A stretch of 64,000 bases of DNA from contig NZ_CANLOZ010000005.1 of the NCBI RefSeq assembly GCF_947492965.1, positions 186,001 to 250,000 of the forward strand. Direction: 5' to 3'. Each line of letters begins with the position of its first letter. The stretch's first letter is position 1. This document shows positions 8,238 through 16,546 of the stretch, piece after piece. Both the position numbers and the translations under genes were made by a program. Under the pieces are notes generated by a model. It ran no database searches and was not told the origin of the DNA. It saw only the letters and a program-made list of their open reading frames with translations. Source of the stretch: an uncultured Aquimarina sp. Lineage in GTDB: Bacteria; Bacteroidota; Bacteroidia; Flavobacteriales; Flavobacteriaceae.

Positions 8238-11200
8238 ATGAAAAAATTACTATTTCTACTATCTATAATTCTGGTTTCCGGAATGTATGCCCAAGATTTT
8301 TCGATGGATTTTGTTAAAAAAGTTCATCCTAGAAACATAGGTCCTGGTGGAATGAGTGGTCGGGTTACCTCTATAGATGTAGTTGTTTCAGATCCTGATA
8401 TTATTTATGCTGGTACCGCTTCTGGTGGTTTATGGAAATCTACATCTGGTGGAATTAAATGGGATCCAATTTTTGATAACGAGGCTACTGCCTCAATAGG
8501 TGCTATTGCAATCCAGCAATCTAATCCATCTGTAGTTTGGGTAGGAACTGGTGAAGGAAATCCTAGAAACAGTCTTAATGGTGGTTATGGAATCTATAAA
8601 TCATTAGATGGTGGAAAAAATTGGAAATTAATGGGATTAGAAAAAACTCGACATATTCATAGAGTTATTGTTGATCCTACCGATCCTAATATCGTTTATG
8701 TAGCTGCTATTGGTTCTCCTTGGGGAGAACATCCTGAAAGAGGTATTTTTAAAACTACGGATGGTGGACTAACCTGGAAAAAAGTTCTTTTTGCAAATAA
8801 TAAAACTGGTGCCGCAGATTTGGTTATGGATCCGACGAATCCAAATAAACTAATTGCAGCTTTATGGGAACACAAAAGAGATCCTTGGTTTTTTAAATCT
8901 GGAGGAGAAGGTTCTGGTTTATACATTACCCATGATGGTGGAAAAACATGGAAAGAACGAACAGACAAAGATGGTTTACCAAAAGGAGATTTGGGAAGAA
9001 TGGGAATAGCAATTGCTAGAAACAAACCAAATATTGTGTATGCATTAATCGAAGCAAAGAAAAATGCCCTATACAAATCTGAAGATGGAGGTTTTAATTG
9101 GAAAAAGGTAAATGATAAAAACGATATAGGTAACAGACCATTTTATTATTCTGAAATATATGTAGATCCACAAAACGAAAATAGAGTGTATTCTATTTTT
9201 ACGTATGTGAATGTATCAGAAGATGGAGGAAAGAATTTCACTCAATTAATGCCTGCTTACGGCGTTGATAACGGTGTACATCCAGATCATCATGCTTGGT
9301 GGATTCATCCTGAAGATGGTAACTTTATGATTGATGGAAATGATGGAGGTTTAAATATTACAAAAGATGGTGGAAAAAACTGGAGATTTATCGGCAATCT
9401 TCCTGTTGCACAATTTTACCATATCAATGTAGATAATGAATATCCTTACAATGTCTACGGAGGAATGCAAGACAATGGAAGTTGGAGAGGACCAGCTTAT
9501 GTATGGAAAGCACAAGGAATAAGAAATTCTTATTGGCAAGAAATATCATTTGGTGATGGATTTGATGTGGTACCAGACAAAGACGATTCTAGATACGGAT
9601 GGTCCATGAGTCAACAAGGATTTGTAAGTCGCTATGATTGGATGACAGGAAATAATTATACTGTAAAACCTACACACCCAGATCCAGAAGTTAAGTTACG
9701 ATTTAATTGGAATGCTGCTATCAATATTGATCCGTTTGATAATAGCACTATCTATTTTGGTAGTCAATTTGTACATAAAAGTACCGATAAAGGACTTACT
9801 TGGAAAGTCATATCTCCAGATTTATCAACCAACAATCCTGAGAAACTAAAACAAGCAGAAAGCGGTGGACTAACCATGGATGCTACCGGAGCAGAGAACC
9901 ATTGTACCGTTTTAGTCATAGAACCTTCTCCGCTAGAACAAAATATGCTATGGGCTGCTACCGATGATGGTAGAGTACATATAACTAGAAATGGAGGAAC
10001 AAATTGGACAGATATTTCTAGTAATATCAAAGGATTGCCTACTGGAAGCTGGATAGTACAGATCAAAGCATCTAACAAGAAAAAAGGAGAAGCGCTATTA
10101 GTCGCTAATGACTACCGAAGATTTAATTATACTCCTTATGCCTATAGAACGGTAGATTATGGTAAAACATGGCAACGAATTGTTGATAGTAATGACGTAA
10201 AAAGTTATGCACTATGTATTGTAGAAGATCCTGTAGAGAAAAATTTACTTTTCTTAGGAACAGATGACGGATTATATATTTCTGTGGATGCTGGAAATAA
10301 ATGGACAAAATGGACGTCTGGATTCCCTACTGTATCGGTAAAAGATTTAGTAATCCAACCGAGAGAACATGATCTAGTAATAGGAACTTTTGGTAGAGCT
10401 GCATGGGTGTTAGATGATATCAGACCATTAAGAGCCATTGCTAAAAACAAAAACATCCTTACCCAAAAATTACAATTATTCGAACCACCAACAGCATACC
10501 AAGCAGCATATCAGCAACCAACAGGAAGTCGTTTCGGTGGGGATGCATTATTTAATGGTGAAAATCGTGATGGTGGAGCTCATATTTCATTTTTTGTAAC
10601 CGTAGAACAAAAGAAAGCGTCTAAAGATAAAAAAGAAGAGGACAAAGAGGATGAGAAAGAAGAAAAGGACGAAAAAGAAGAGAATAAAGTGAAATGGGAT
10701 TCTGTACATTTAAAAATTTATAATGGAGATAAGCTTATTCGAACGCTTAAAAGAGAGACTCCAGACTCTACCGGTATTCACGAAATGAGATGGTTTATGG
10801 ATGAAAAAGGTGTACAACGCCCTTCTAGAAAAATTCAAAAACAGAAAAGAGAGCCAGGAGGTGTTGGTGTAAAACCAGGAATTTACAAATTGGTTATGGA
10901 ATATGGTGATCAAAAATCTGAAACCAATATCACGGTAAAATCTGATCCAAGATTACAAGTTTCTCAAAAGAATATTAATGAAATATATGCGGCTTCAAAA
11001 GAGCTAGAAAGTATGCAAAAAACAGCTGCAGATGCTGTAAAGCAATTAGTAGAAAGCAAAGAAATTGCTACAAAATATCATAAAGAACTTAAAAAACTAG
11101 ATAAAGAGAAATTTAAAGATCAAATAAAATCTTCCAAAGAAATCACGAAGAAAATAGATTCAGTAATTGCTATTTATTTAGGTAAAGAAGATAAAAGGCA

Positions 11201-11450
11201 AGGAATTACCAGAAACCCAGAAGTCACTGTGATGCAACGAATGGGCACCGCAGGATGGTACACAGGCAGTAGACAAAATGGATTAACCACAACCGAAAAA
11301 ACGCTAATGAAGCATGCAAAAGATGCTCTTACTGATGCAATTAATAAAACCAACACCTTCTTTAAAGATGAATGGTTACCGTACCAACAGGCAATTGAAA
11401 AATTAGACACTTCTCCTTTTAAGGAAATAAAGACTTTCACAATCAATTAA
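8238..11450 (+). CDS. Large exported BNR/sortilin-type beta-propeller protein
   Basis: The 1070-residue protein has a signal peptide (to about residue 19, ending GMYAQ). At least eleven Asp-box (BNR) repeats of the form S/T-x-D-G-G-x-x-W occur through the first 700 residues, for example SLDGGKNW, TTDGGLTW and THDGGKTW, which predicts one or two beta propellers of the VPS10/sortilin and glycosyl-hydrolase type. A highly charged Lys/Glu linker covers about 790-818, followed by a beta domain and a helical C-terminal region. No T9SS sorting domain is visible. Databases often call this family glycosyl hydrolase, but no catalytic acid is identifiable here. It starts an operon: the S9 peptidase follows after 11 bases. 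Confidence 0.85.
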   Translation: MKKLLFLLSIILVSGMYAQDFSMDFVKKVHPRNIGPGGMSGRVTSIDVVVSDPDIIYAGTASGGLWKSTSGGIKWDPIFDNEATASIGAIAIQQSNPSVVWVGTGEGNPRNSLNGGYGIYKSLDGGKNWKLMGLEKTRHIHRVIVDPTDPNIVYVAAIGSPWGEHPERGIFKTTDGGLTWKKVLFANNKTGAADLVMDPTNPNKLIAALWEHKRDPWFFKSGGEGSGLYITHDGGKTWKERTDKDGLPKGDLGRMGIAIARNKPNIVYALIEAKKNALYKSEDGGFNWKKVNDKNDIGNRPFYYSEIYVDPQNENRVYSIFTYVNVSEDGGKNFTQLMPAYGVDNGVHPDHHAWWIHPEDGNFMIDGNDGGLNITKDGGKNWRFIGNLPVAQFYHINVDNEYPYNVYGGMQDNGSWRGPAYVWKAQGIRNSYWQEISFGDGFDVVPDKDDSRYGWSMSQQGFVSRYDWMTGNNYTVKPTHPDPEVKLRFNWNAAINIDPFDNSTIYFGSQFVHKSTDKGLTWKVISPDLSTNNPEKLKQAESGGLTMDATGAENHCTVLVIEPSPLEQNMLWAATDDGRVHITRNGGTNWTDISSNIKGLPTGSWIVQIKASNKKKGEALLVANDYRRFNYTPYAYRTVDYGKTWQRIVDSNDVKSYALCIVEDPVEKNLLFLGTDDGLYISVDAGNKWTKWTSGFPTVSVKDLVIQPREHDLVIGTFGRAAWVLDDIRPLRAIAKNKNILTQKLQLFEPPTAYQAAYQQPTGSRFGGDALFNGENRDGGAHISFFVTVEQKKASKDKKEEDKEDEKEEKDEKEENKVKWDSVHLKIYNGDKLIRTLKRETPDSTGIHEMRWFMDEKGVQRPSRKIQKQKREPGGVGVKPGIYKLVMEYGDQKSETNITVKSDPRLQVSQKNINEIYAASKELESMQKTAADAVKQLVESKEIATKYHKELKKLDKEKFKDQIKSSKEITKKIDSVIAIYLGKEDKRQGITRNPEVTVMQRMGTAGWYTGSRQNGLTTTEKTLMKHAKDALTDAINKTNTFFKDEWLPYQQAIEKLDTSPFKEIKTFTIN

Positions 11451-11461
11451 AACGTTCACCA

Positions 11462-13420
11462 ATGAAAAAACTCGTTATCCTGGGAATGGGACTTCTCTTA
11501 TTCTATTCCTGCAAAAAAGAAGCTAAAGAAGAAACGCAAGATGTTGCACAATCTGTAAAAATAGAAGAGTATTCTATAGAACAGTTTGTGGACAATGAAA
11601 ATGCATTTGCCAATGGGTTTTCAAAAGATAAATCCAAAGTGCTGATGACCAGCAATCGTTCTGGTATCTATAATATGTATACTACCTCGGTAAAAGGAGG
11701 TGAATTAATCCCAGTAACTAAATCCGATAGTTCATCTATATACGGAATATCATATTTCCCTGAAGATGATAGGATTTTATTCAGGATGGATGGTAATGGA
11801 GATGAAATTTTTAAAATCTTCATGAAAGATAGCGCTGGAATTAAAAGACTTACTCCAGAAAAGAATGTACGCGCCTTGTTTAGAGGGTGGTCCAAAGATG
11901 GAAAAAGTTTCTTCTACGGAAGTAACGAAAGAAATCCGAAGTTTATGGATCATTATGAAATGAATATTTCTGACTTCTCGTCTAAGGTGATTTATGAAAA
12001 TAAAGATGGATTTGATTTTGCTGGTATGTCTAATGATAGAAAATATATCGCTTTATTAAAGCCAGTAAATACAAACGACACGGACTTATTTGTATTAAAT
12101 ACTGAAACTGGTAAGAGAACTAAGATTAATGAGAACCTAAGTGGTAACTCTCCGGAAGATTTTTCTCCTGATAACAAATTTTTGTATTACACGAGTGATG
12201 ATGGTGCAGAATTTAGTTATTTAATGAAATACAATCTCGAGGATGGAACTAAGGAAAAAGTAGCTCAGAAAGATTGGGACATCACTTCTTTTTACTTTAC
12301 CAGAAATGGAAAATACAAAGTAATGTTCACCAATGAGGATGCTAAAACAGTGATGGCTGTAGAAGATGCGGCTACTGGAAAACCAATGGATTTCCCAACC
12401 TTTAAAGATAAAGAAATCTCTAGCGCTAGTTTTTCTAGAGATGAAACGATGGCTTTTCTAAATGTCGCAGGTTCTAGCACACCAAGAAACGTATATTCAT
12501 ATAACATAGCTACCAAAGAATACCATCAGCTAACCGATGTATTGAATAAAGATATCAATGCAGATCATTTAGTAGCATCTGAAGTTGTACGTTTTAAATC
12601 TTTTGATGGATTAGAAATTCCAGCAATATATTACAAACCTAAGCAAGCATCAGCTACCAATAAAGTTCCTGCTTTGGTATGGGTGCATGGAGGACCTGGA
12701 GGACAATCTAGACAAGGATTTAGCTCAATTATTCAGTATTTGGTAAATCATGGATATGCTATTTTAGCTGTTAACAATAGAGGAAGTAGTGGTTATGGAA
12801 AGACATTTTATAAGATGGATGACCAAAATCATGGTGATAAGGACCTAAAAGATTGCGTAGCTGGTAAAGATTGGTTAGCTGAGCAAGATATTATCGACCC
12901 TAACAAAATTGGAATTATCGGTGGTTCTTATGGAGGTTATATGACAATGGCTGCATTAACGTATACTCCCGAAGAATTTAAGGTTGGTGTGAATATATTT
13001 GGTGTTACCAATTGGTTAAGAACTTTAAAAAGCATTCCGCCATGGTGGGAATCTTTCAAAGATGCTTTATATACAGAAATGGGAGATCCCAATACGGCTG
13101 ATTCTGTAAGACTACGTAAAATTTCTCCTTTGTTTCATACAGAAAAAGTGACTAAACCACTGATTGTATTACAAGGTGCTCAAGATCCAAGAGTATTAAA
13201 AGTAGAATCTGATGAGATCGTTGAAGGAGTTAGAAAAAATGGTGTTCCAGTAGAGTATGTTCTATTCGAAGATGAAGGTCATGGTTTTGTTAAAAAAGAA
13301 AATCAAATTGAAGCTTACGGAAAAGTTTTAAAATTTCTGAATACTTACCTTAAAGGATCTGGATCAGATGTCATTAATGATGGAAAAAAAGAAGTAAAAA
13401 CTGTAGAATCTGATTCTTAA
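11462..13420 (+). CDS. S9 family prolyl-oligopeptidase-type lipoprotein
   Basis: The 652-residue protein has a lipoprotein signal (lipobox FYSC, Cys17), a propeller-like N-terminal domain (about 35-380, TolB/DPP-IV type repeats such as SPDNKFLYYTSDD) and a C-terminal alpha/beta hydrolase domain. The catalytic triad is visible: Ser489 in GGSYGGYMT, Asp575 in QGAQDPRV and His607 in DEGHGF. HGGPGGQ forms the oxyanion loop. It should cleave short peptides, probably at proline or related sites, at the outer surface or in the periplasm. It lies between the BNR protein and the DUF2490 gene with spacers of 11 and 18 bases, so it belongs to the same operon. Confidence 0.92.
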   Translation: MKKLVILGMGLLLFYSCKKEAKEETQDVAQSVKIEEYSIEQFVDNENAFANGFSKDKSKVLMTSNRSGIYNMYTTSVKGGELIPVTKSDSSSIYGISYFPEDDRILFRMDGNGDEIFKIFMKDSAGIKRLTPEKNVRALFRGWSKDGKSFFYGSNERNPKFMDHYEMNISDFSSKVIYENKDGFDFAGMSNDRKYIALLKPVNTNDTDLFVLNTETGKRTKINENLSGNSPEDFSPDNKFLYYTSDDGAEFSYLMKYNLEDGTKEKVAQKDWDITSFYFTRNGKYKVMFTNEDAKTVMAVEDAATGKPMDFPTFKDKEISSASFSRDETMAFLNVAGSSTPRNVYSYNIATKEYHQLTDVLNKDINADHLVASEVVRFKSFDGLEIPAIYYKPKQASATNKVPALVWVHGGPGGQSRQGFSSIIQYLVNHGYAILAVNNRGSSGYGKTFYKMDDQNHGDKDLKDCVAGKDWLAEQDIIDPNKIGIIGGSYGGYMTMAALTYTPEEFKVGVNIFGVTNWLRTLKSIPPWWESFKDALYTEMGDPNTADSVRLRKISPLFHTEKVTKPLIVLQGAQDPRVLKVESDEIVEGVRKNGVPVEYVLFEDEGHGFVKKENQIEAYGKVLKFLNTYLKGSGSDVINDGKKEVKTVESDS

Positions 13421-13438
13421 AAGAATAAGTATATTTTT

Positions 13439-14116
13439 ATGAAGAAAACAATTTTAGTAATTGCATTGTTAGCCTGTATCACTCAAGTTAATGCGCAAAA
13501 TACCGGTGAAAATGAGTTAGGCGCTTGGTATATGTATTTTGGTACAAATCGAATAACTGATAAACTTAGTATTCATTCCGAGGCACAGTTTCGATTTTAT
13601 GAAGTAGCAAACACTTTTAACCAATTGCTATTGCGAACTGGGCTTAATTATCATATTACTGACAATGCAATTGCTACAATTGGATATGGATATATTAACA
13701 CAGATGGAACCTTTGCCGATATTCCCGGTGAGGAAAACAGCAATGAACATCGAATTTTCGAACAGTTTATCCTCAAAAATAAAGTTGGAAAAGTAGCATT
13801 CGAACATAGATATCGATTAGAACAACGTTTTATCAGTACACAAGCAGATGATTTTACAGAACATCGAGCTAGGTATCGTTTGCAACTCACCTACCCTTTT
13901 AATGATAAATGGTTTCTGAATGTATATGATGAAGTTTTTATCAATTTACAAGAACCAATTTTTGGTCAAAACAGACTATACGGAGCTATTGGATATAACG
14001 TAAAATCTAACTTTAGCATTCAGGTAGGATATTTAAAAAATCATTTTACAGGAATTAATTTTGATAGAGTACAACTAGGTATTATCTATAATACTGATTT
14101 TAGAAGTAAGCAATAG
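13439..14116 (+). CDS. DUF2490 outer-membrane barrel-like protein
   Basis: The 225-residue protein has a signal peptide ending VNAQ (about residue 20). The mature part consists of alternating aromatic beta strands typical of DUF2490: NELGAWYMYFGT, LSIHSEAQFRFYE, LLRTGLNYHIT, VAFEHRYRLEQRF and FSIQVGYLKNHF. Such proteins are predicted outer-membrane beta barrels of about ten strands. It sits 18 bases after the S9 peptidase and 5 bases before the isochorismatase-fold gene. The function of DUF2490 is not known. Confidence 0.85.
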   Translation: MKKTILVIALLACITQVNAQNTGENELGAWYMYFGTNRITDKLSIHSEAQFRFYEVANTFNQLLLRTGLNYHITDNAIATIGYGYINTDGTFADIPGEENSNEHRIFEQFILKNKVGKVAFEHRYRLEQRFISTQADDFTEHRARYRLQLTYPFNDKWFLNVYDEVFINLQEPIFGQNRLYGAIGYNVKSNFSIQVGYLKNHFTGINFDRVQLGIIYNTDFRSKQ

Positions 14117-14121
14117 AAATC

Positions 14122-14694
14122 ATGACAATTACAAAAAAGGATAATCCGGCACTATTATTAATAGATGTTCAAAAAGGGATCAATAGTCCAGGATATTATG
14201 GTACAGAACGGAATAATCCTGATGCAGAAAAAAATATTGAAGCTTTACTACGTAAATGGAGATCTGAAGAACTTCCTGTATATCACGTAAAGCATTGTTC
14301 TACAAATCCTGAATCTCCTCTGGCAAAAGGTAAATCTGGGAATGATTTTCAGGATTTTATCAAGCCTCTAGCTCATGAACCAATCATAGAAAAAGGTGTA
14401 AATAGTGCCTTTATAGGTACAGATCTTAGAGAACAACTAACTCATAAAAAGATCAACACACTGGTTATTGTTGGGCTTACTACAGAACATTGTGTGTCTA
14501 CGAGTACCAGAATGGCTTCTAACTTTGGTTTTAAAACATTTTTGATAGAAGATGGTGTTGCTGCTTTTGACAAAATAGGTGTTAATGGAGAAAGGTATAG
14601 TGCTCAAATGGTTCATGATATTGAAATTGCAAATCTAAAAGATGAATTTGCAACTATCATAAAAACCGAGAGTTTACTCAGTAATTTTGAATAA
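14122..14694 (+). CDS. Cysteine hydrolase, isochorismatase family
   Basis: The 190-residue cytoplasmic protein carries the catalytic triad of the isochorismatase-like hydrolases: Asp15 in LLLIDVQKG, Lys91 in IIEKGVNSAF, and Cys124 in GLTTEHCVST. The cis-peptide region TTEHCV is typical of the nicotinamidase/N-carbamoyl amidase side of the family. The substrate cannot be deduced. It is the last gene of the 8238-14694 run, 5 bases after DUF2490. No strong terminator follows it, only a small GAGATA-A-TATCTC hairpin at 14760-14772. Confidence 0.9.
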   Translation: MTITKKDNPALLLIDVQKGINSPGYYGTERNNPDAEKNIEALLRKWRSEELPVYHVKHCSTNPESPLAKGKSGNDFQDFIKPLAHEPIIEKGVNSAFIGTDLREQLTHKKINTLVIVGLTTEHCVSTSTRMASNFGFKTFLIEDGVAAFDKIGVNGERYSAQMVHDIEIANLKDEFATIIKTESLLSNFE

Positions 14695-14954
14695 ATTTTT
14701 CTAATAATTTTATAGCTACTTGGTTGATATTTTATGCTAATAATCGCAATAACTCTTAAGAGATAATATCTCAATTTTGATTTGAAATACGTAGCAGAGT
14801 TAAAAAACAAAAATCTATCAATTCTTTCCATAAAACTAAGACAAAACAGGTGATTTTTTCACCAAAAAAACTCCTTGAATTCATAGTCTAGGTTTATATA
14901 TTAGCAACTTTTAAAATGTTAAAATCATAAATTATTGTATTTTTATCGTTAAAA

Positions 14955-14987
14955 TTTGCTTTTTGTCGATAAAATTTTATAGATTTA
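14955..14987 (+). promoter_or_regulatory. Candidate Bacteroidetes promoter for DUF547 gene
   Basis: TTTG at 14955-14958 and TAGATTTA at 14980-14987 are 21 bases apart. The Bacteroidetes consensus is TTTG, about 19-21 bases, then TAnnTTTG, so the second element has one mismatch. The inverted repeat at 14985-15001 overlaps its end, which would let a bound repressor block it. Confidence 0.35.
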
Positions 14988-15001
14988 CGGTATAACCGTA
15001 A
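14985..15001. promoter_or_regulatory. Candidate operator overlapping the DUF547 promoter
   Basis: TTACGGT (14985-14991) and ACCGTAA (14995-15001) are reverse complements with a 3-base centre. The repeat touches the last bases of the -7 box at 14980-14987 and is GC-richer than its surroundings. Confidence 0.4.
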
Positions 15002-15050
15002 TTAACATAATTTAAGTTGTAATTTCCCCTAAATCTAATACAGTTTTGTT

Positions 15051-15767
15051 ATGAAAAAATTTCTAATATTCACTGTCTTAACTTTATTCAGTTTTATTAC
15101 TGATATACAGGCGCAAAAAAATCATATCGATCATATGGTATGGGATCAGCTTTTATTGCTGAACGTATCTAATGACGGTAAAGTAGATTATAAAGGTTTT
15201 ATTAGAGATAAATTTTTATTCGATAAATACTTCAAATCTTTATCTACTAATTATCCTGCAGAAAATTCCGAGGCTACAGAAAAGCTTGCGTATTGGGTAA
15301 ACTTATACAATGCCATTGTTATGAAAATGGTCATCGATCATTATCCCATTAAATCCATTAATGATTTAGAAAATCCTTGGAAGAAAAAATCCATAACGAT
15401 TAATAATAAAGAATATAGTCTTGATGATATAGAACATAAAGTACTAAGAAAAATGAATGAACCAAGAATTCATTTCCTTCTTAATTGCGCTGCCACCTCA
15501 TCGCCAAAACTATGGAATAGAGCGTACACGAGTAGAAATATTACTCAAGCACTAGAAGATAAAACTATCGAATACATAAACGATCCTTCGAAGAATTTGG
15601 TAGCTAATGATGATGTTAAGCTGTCCAAAGTATTTGAATGGTATGCGAAAGATTTTAATAACGGAGATATAAAAGATTATGTAAATCAGTATGCTAAAGA
15701 AAAAATTCAAAAATCATCCAAAATAGCATATCTGGAATATGATTGGAGTCTGAATGAACAAAAATAA
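15051..15767 (+). CDS. DUF547 domain exported protein
   Basis: The 238-residue protein has a signal peptide ending DIQAQ (about 22). The rest is a DUF547 domain: KLAYWVNLYNAIVMKM (about 86-101) and RIHFLLNCAATSSPKLW (about 143-159). In most members the second motif has a Cys followed by S-C-P; here the second cysteine is Ser (CAATSSP), though the first Cys remains. DUF547 shows remote similarity to the papain/transglutaminase fold, but no activity is established. It stands alone between the peptide genes and a long upstream gap. Confidence 0.85.
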   Translation: MKKFLIFTVLTLFSFITDIQAQKNHIDHMVWDQLLLLNVSNDGKVDYKGFIRDKFLFDKYFKSLSTNYPAENSEATEKLAYWVNLYNAIVMKMVIDHYPIKSINDLENPWKKKSITINNKEYSLDDIEHKVLRKMNEPRIHFLLNCAATSSPKLWNRAYTSRNITQALEDKTIEYINDPSKNLVANDDVKLSKVFEWYAKDFNNGDIKDYVNQYAKEKIQKSSKIAYLEYDWSLNEQK

Positions 15768-15846
15768 ACCAATCTCGATAAATTTTAAGGTCCTTCCACA
15801 GAACAACAAAGATATTATTACCCCAAAATATTTTATCAAATAAACA

Positions 15847-15877
15847 GTTATAGGTAGATTAAAAGTCTACCTATAAC
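15847..15877. terminator. Hairpin between DUF547 gene and minus-strand peptide
   Basis: GTTATAGGTAGA (15847-15858) pairs perfectly with TCTACCTATAAC (15866-15877) around a 7-base loop. It sits between the ends of the DUF547 gene and the convergent peptide gene, so it can stop transcription from both sides. The flanking T-runs are modest. Confidence 0.6.
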
Positions 15878-15889
15878 TAAATCTTCTAT

Positions 15890-16045
15890 TTAGCACCCAT
15901 TACTTGTGCAAAAATTGTTGACACATACTGAATGTGCTGGACATATAGCATCATCTCCAAAGCAAGCCAATCCACCCTTTATAATTTTCATTTGAGCTTT
16001 TGGTAACTCATTTACTCCTTTTAGATTAAGAATTTTTTGTAGCAT
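15890..16045 (-). CDS. Double-glycine-leader Cys-rich peptide precursor (51 aa)
   Basis: The frame reads from ATG at 16043-16045 to TAA at 15890-15892, 51 residues. The first 25 residues form a leader (MLQKILNLKGV, then ELPKAQMK, ending IIKGG) of the double-glycine type cut by C39 peptidase-containing ABC transporters. It aligns residue for residue in spacing with the leader at 61391 (MLKNLLNTTGV ... INGG). The 26-residue core (from LACFGDD to TSNGC) has five cysteines at 28, 35, 41, 46 and 51. Bacteriocin-like peptide, signalling peptide or modified natural product are all possible. No transporter or modifying enzyme lies nearby. A perfect hairpin follows the stop. It is divergent from the peptide at 16169, with 123 bases between the two starts. 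Confidence 0.75.
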   Translation of the reverse strand: MLQKILNLKGVNELPKAQMKIIKGGLACFGDDAICPAHSVCVNNFCTSNGC

Positions 16046-16168
16046 AATTTTAAAATTTTGATTGAACATCTTAAAGCTAGTTAAATTAATTTAAAAATGG
16101 GGAAAAAATCACTTTTTAATGTATTTTTAAAGGAAGTATATTTTATTCTTTTAATTACATTAAAACTT

Positions 16169-16390
16169 ATGAAAACATTAGTAGAAAAATTCGATCATTT
16201 TAAAAAACTTTCTAGAGTAGAACTTATCAAAATTGGCGGTGGACAAAGAGATCAATGCACGCCAGAACAGGTAAACACCTGTACTTTTGTTCAGTATTAT
16301 CCAGAGGGATCCGTAATGATGGATTGCGGATCATCTATCGATGCAGATGGAGATGAGGTTTGGATACCTTGCGAAGCACATTTAGCATAA
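16169..16390 (+). CDS. Double-glycine-leader peptide precursor (73 aa)
   Basis: The frame is open from 16097, but the ATG at 16169 gives a proper leader of 25 residues (MKTLVEKFDHFKKLS ... IKIGGG) ending in Gly-Gly, so I take this start; the longer one would put a hydrophobic stretch in front. The core of 48 residues (QRDQC to EAHLA) is acidic and has four cysteines (DQC, NTC, MDC, IPC). The leader pattern KKLSRVELIKIGGG matches Bacteroidetes double-glycine leaders. It is divergent from the 51-residue peptide. A strong hairpin terminator follows 13 bases after the stop. Function is unknown; bacteriocin-like or signalling roles are inference. Confidence 0.75.
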   Translation: MKTLVEKFDHFKKLSRVELIKIGGGQRDQCTPEQVNTCTFVQYYPEGSVMMDCGSSIDADGDEVWIPCEAHLA

Positions 16391-16403
16391 GAACAAACCT
16401 ATT

Positions 16404-16444
16404 AAATCATACCAATTCATCATTTTGAATCGGTATGATTTTAT
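16404..16444 (+). terminator. Rho-independent terminator after the 73-aa peptide
   Basis: AAATCATACC (16404-16413) pairs with GGTATGATTT (16432-16441). The stem continues inward as ATTCA/TGAAT after one A-C mismatch. A T-rich tail follows. It lies directly after the peptide stop at 16390. Confidence 0.7.
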
Positions 16445-16492
16445 CTCTATATCATAGATCGACTTCATAGATGTTAACACATTTTTAACCTA

Positions 16493-16533
16493 TTCTAAAA
16501 GTTAGAAAAGAATAAAAATTTCGACTTTTAGAA
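16493..16533. repeat. 10-base inverted repeat upstream of the hydrolase-OsmC gene
   Basis: TTCTAAAAGT (16493-16502) and ACTTTTAGAA (16524-16533) are exact reverse complements separated by 21 bases. The second arm ends 13 bases before the ATG at 16547. It may be an operator or a leader hairpin. Confidence 0.7.
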
Positions 16534-16546
16534 AAACAACAATCCA

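Larger units (their letters stand above)
14695..15050. other. 356-base intergenic region with a candidate promoter and operator
   Basis: No gene is apparent. The first part holds short AT-rich inverted repeats (14760-14772; GGTGA/TCACC at about 14851-14865). The last 100 bases hold the best control signals for the DUF547 gene: a TTTG and TAGATTTA pair (14955-14987) and a 7-base inverted repeat (14985-15001). A long leader of about 50 bases then leads to the start at 15051. Confidence 0.6.

Noticed and set aside
16097-16168. 24-codon N-terminal extension of the 73-aa peptide
   Set aside because: It would place a hydrophobic stretch before a complete double-glycine leader; the ATG at 16169 is the natural start.
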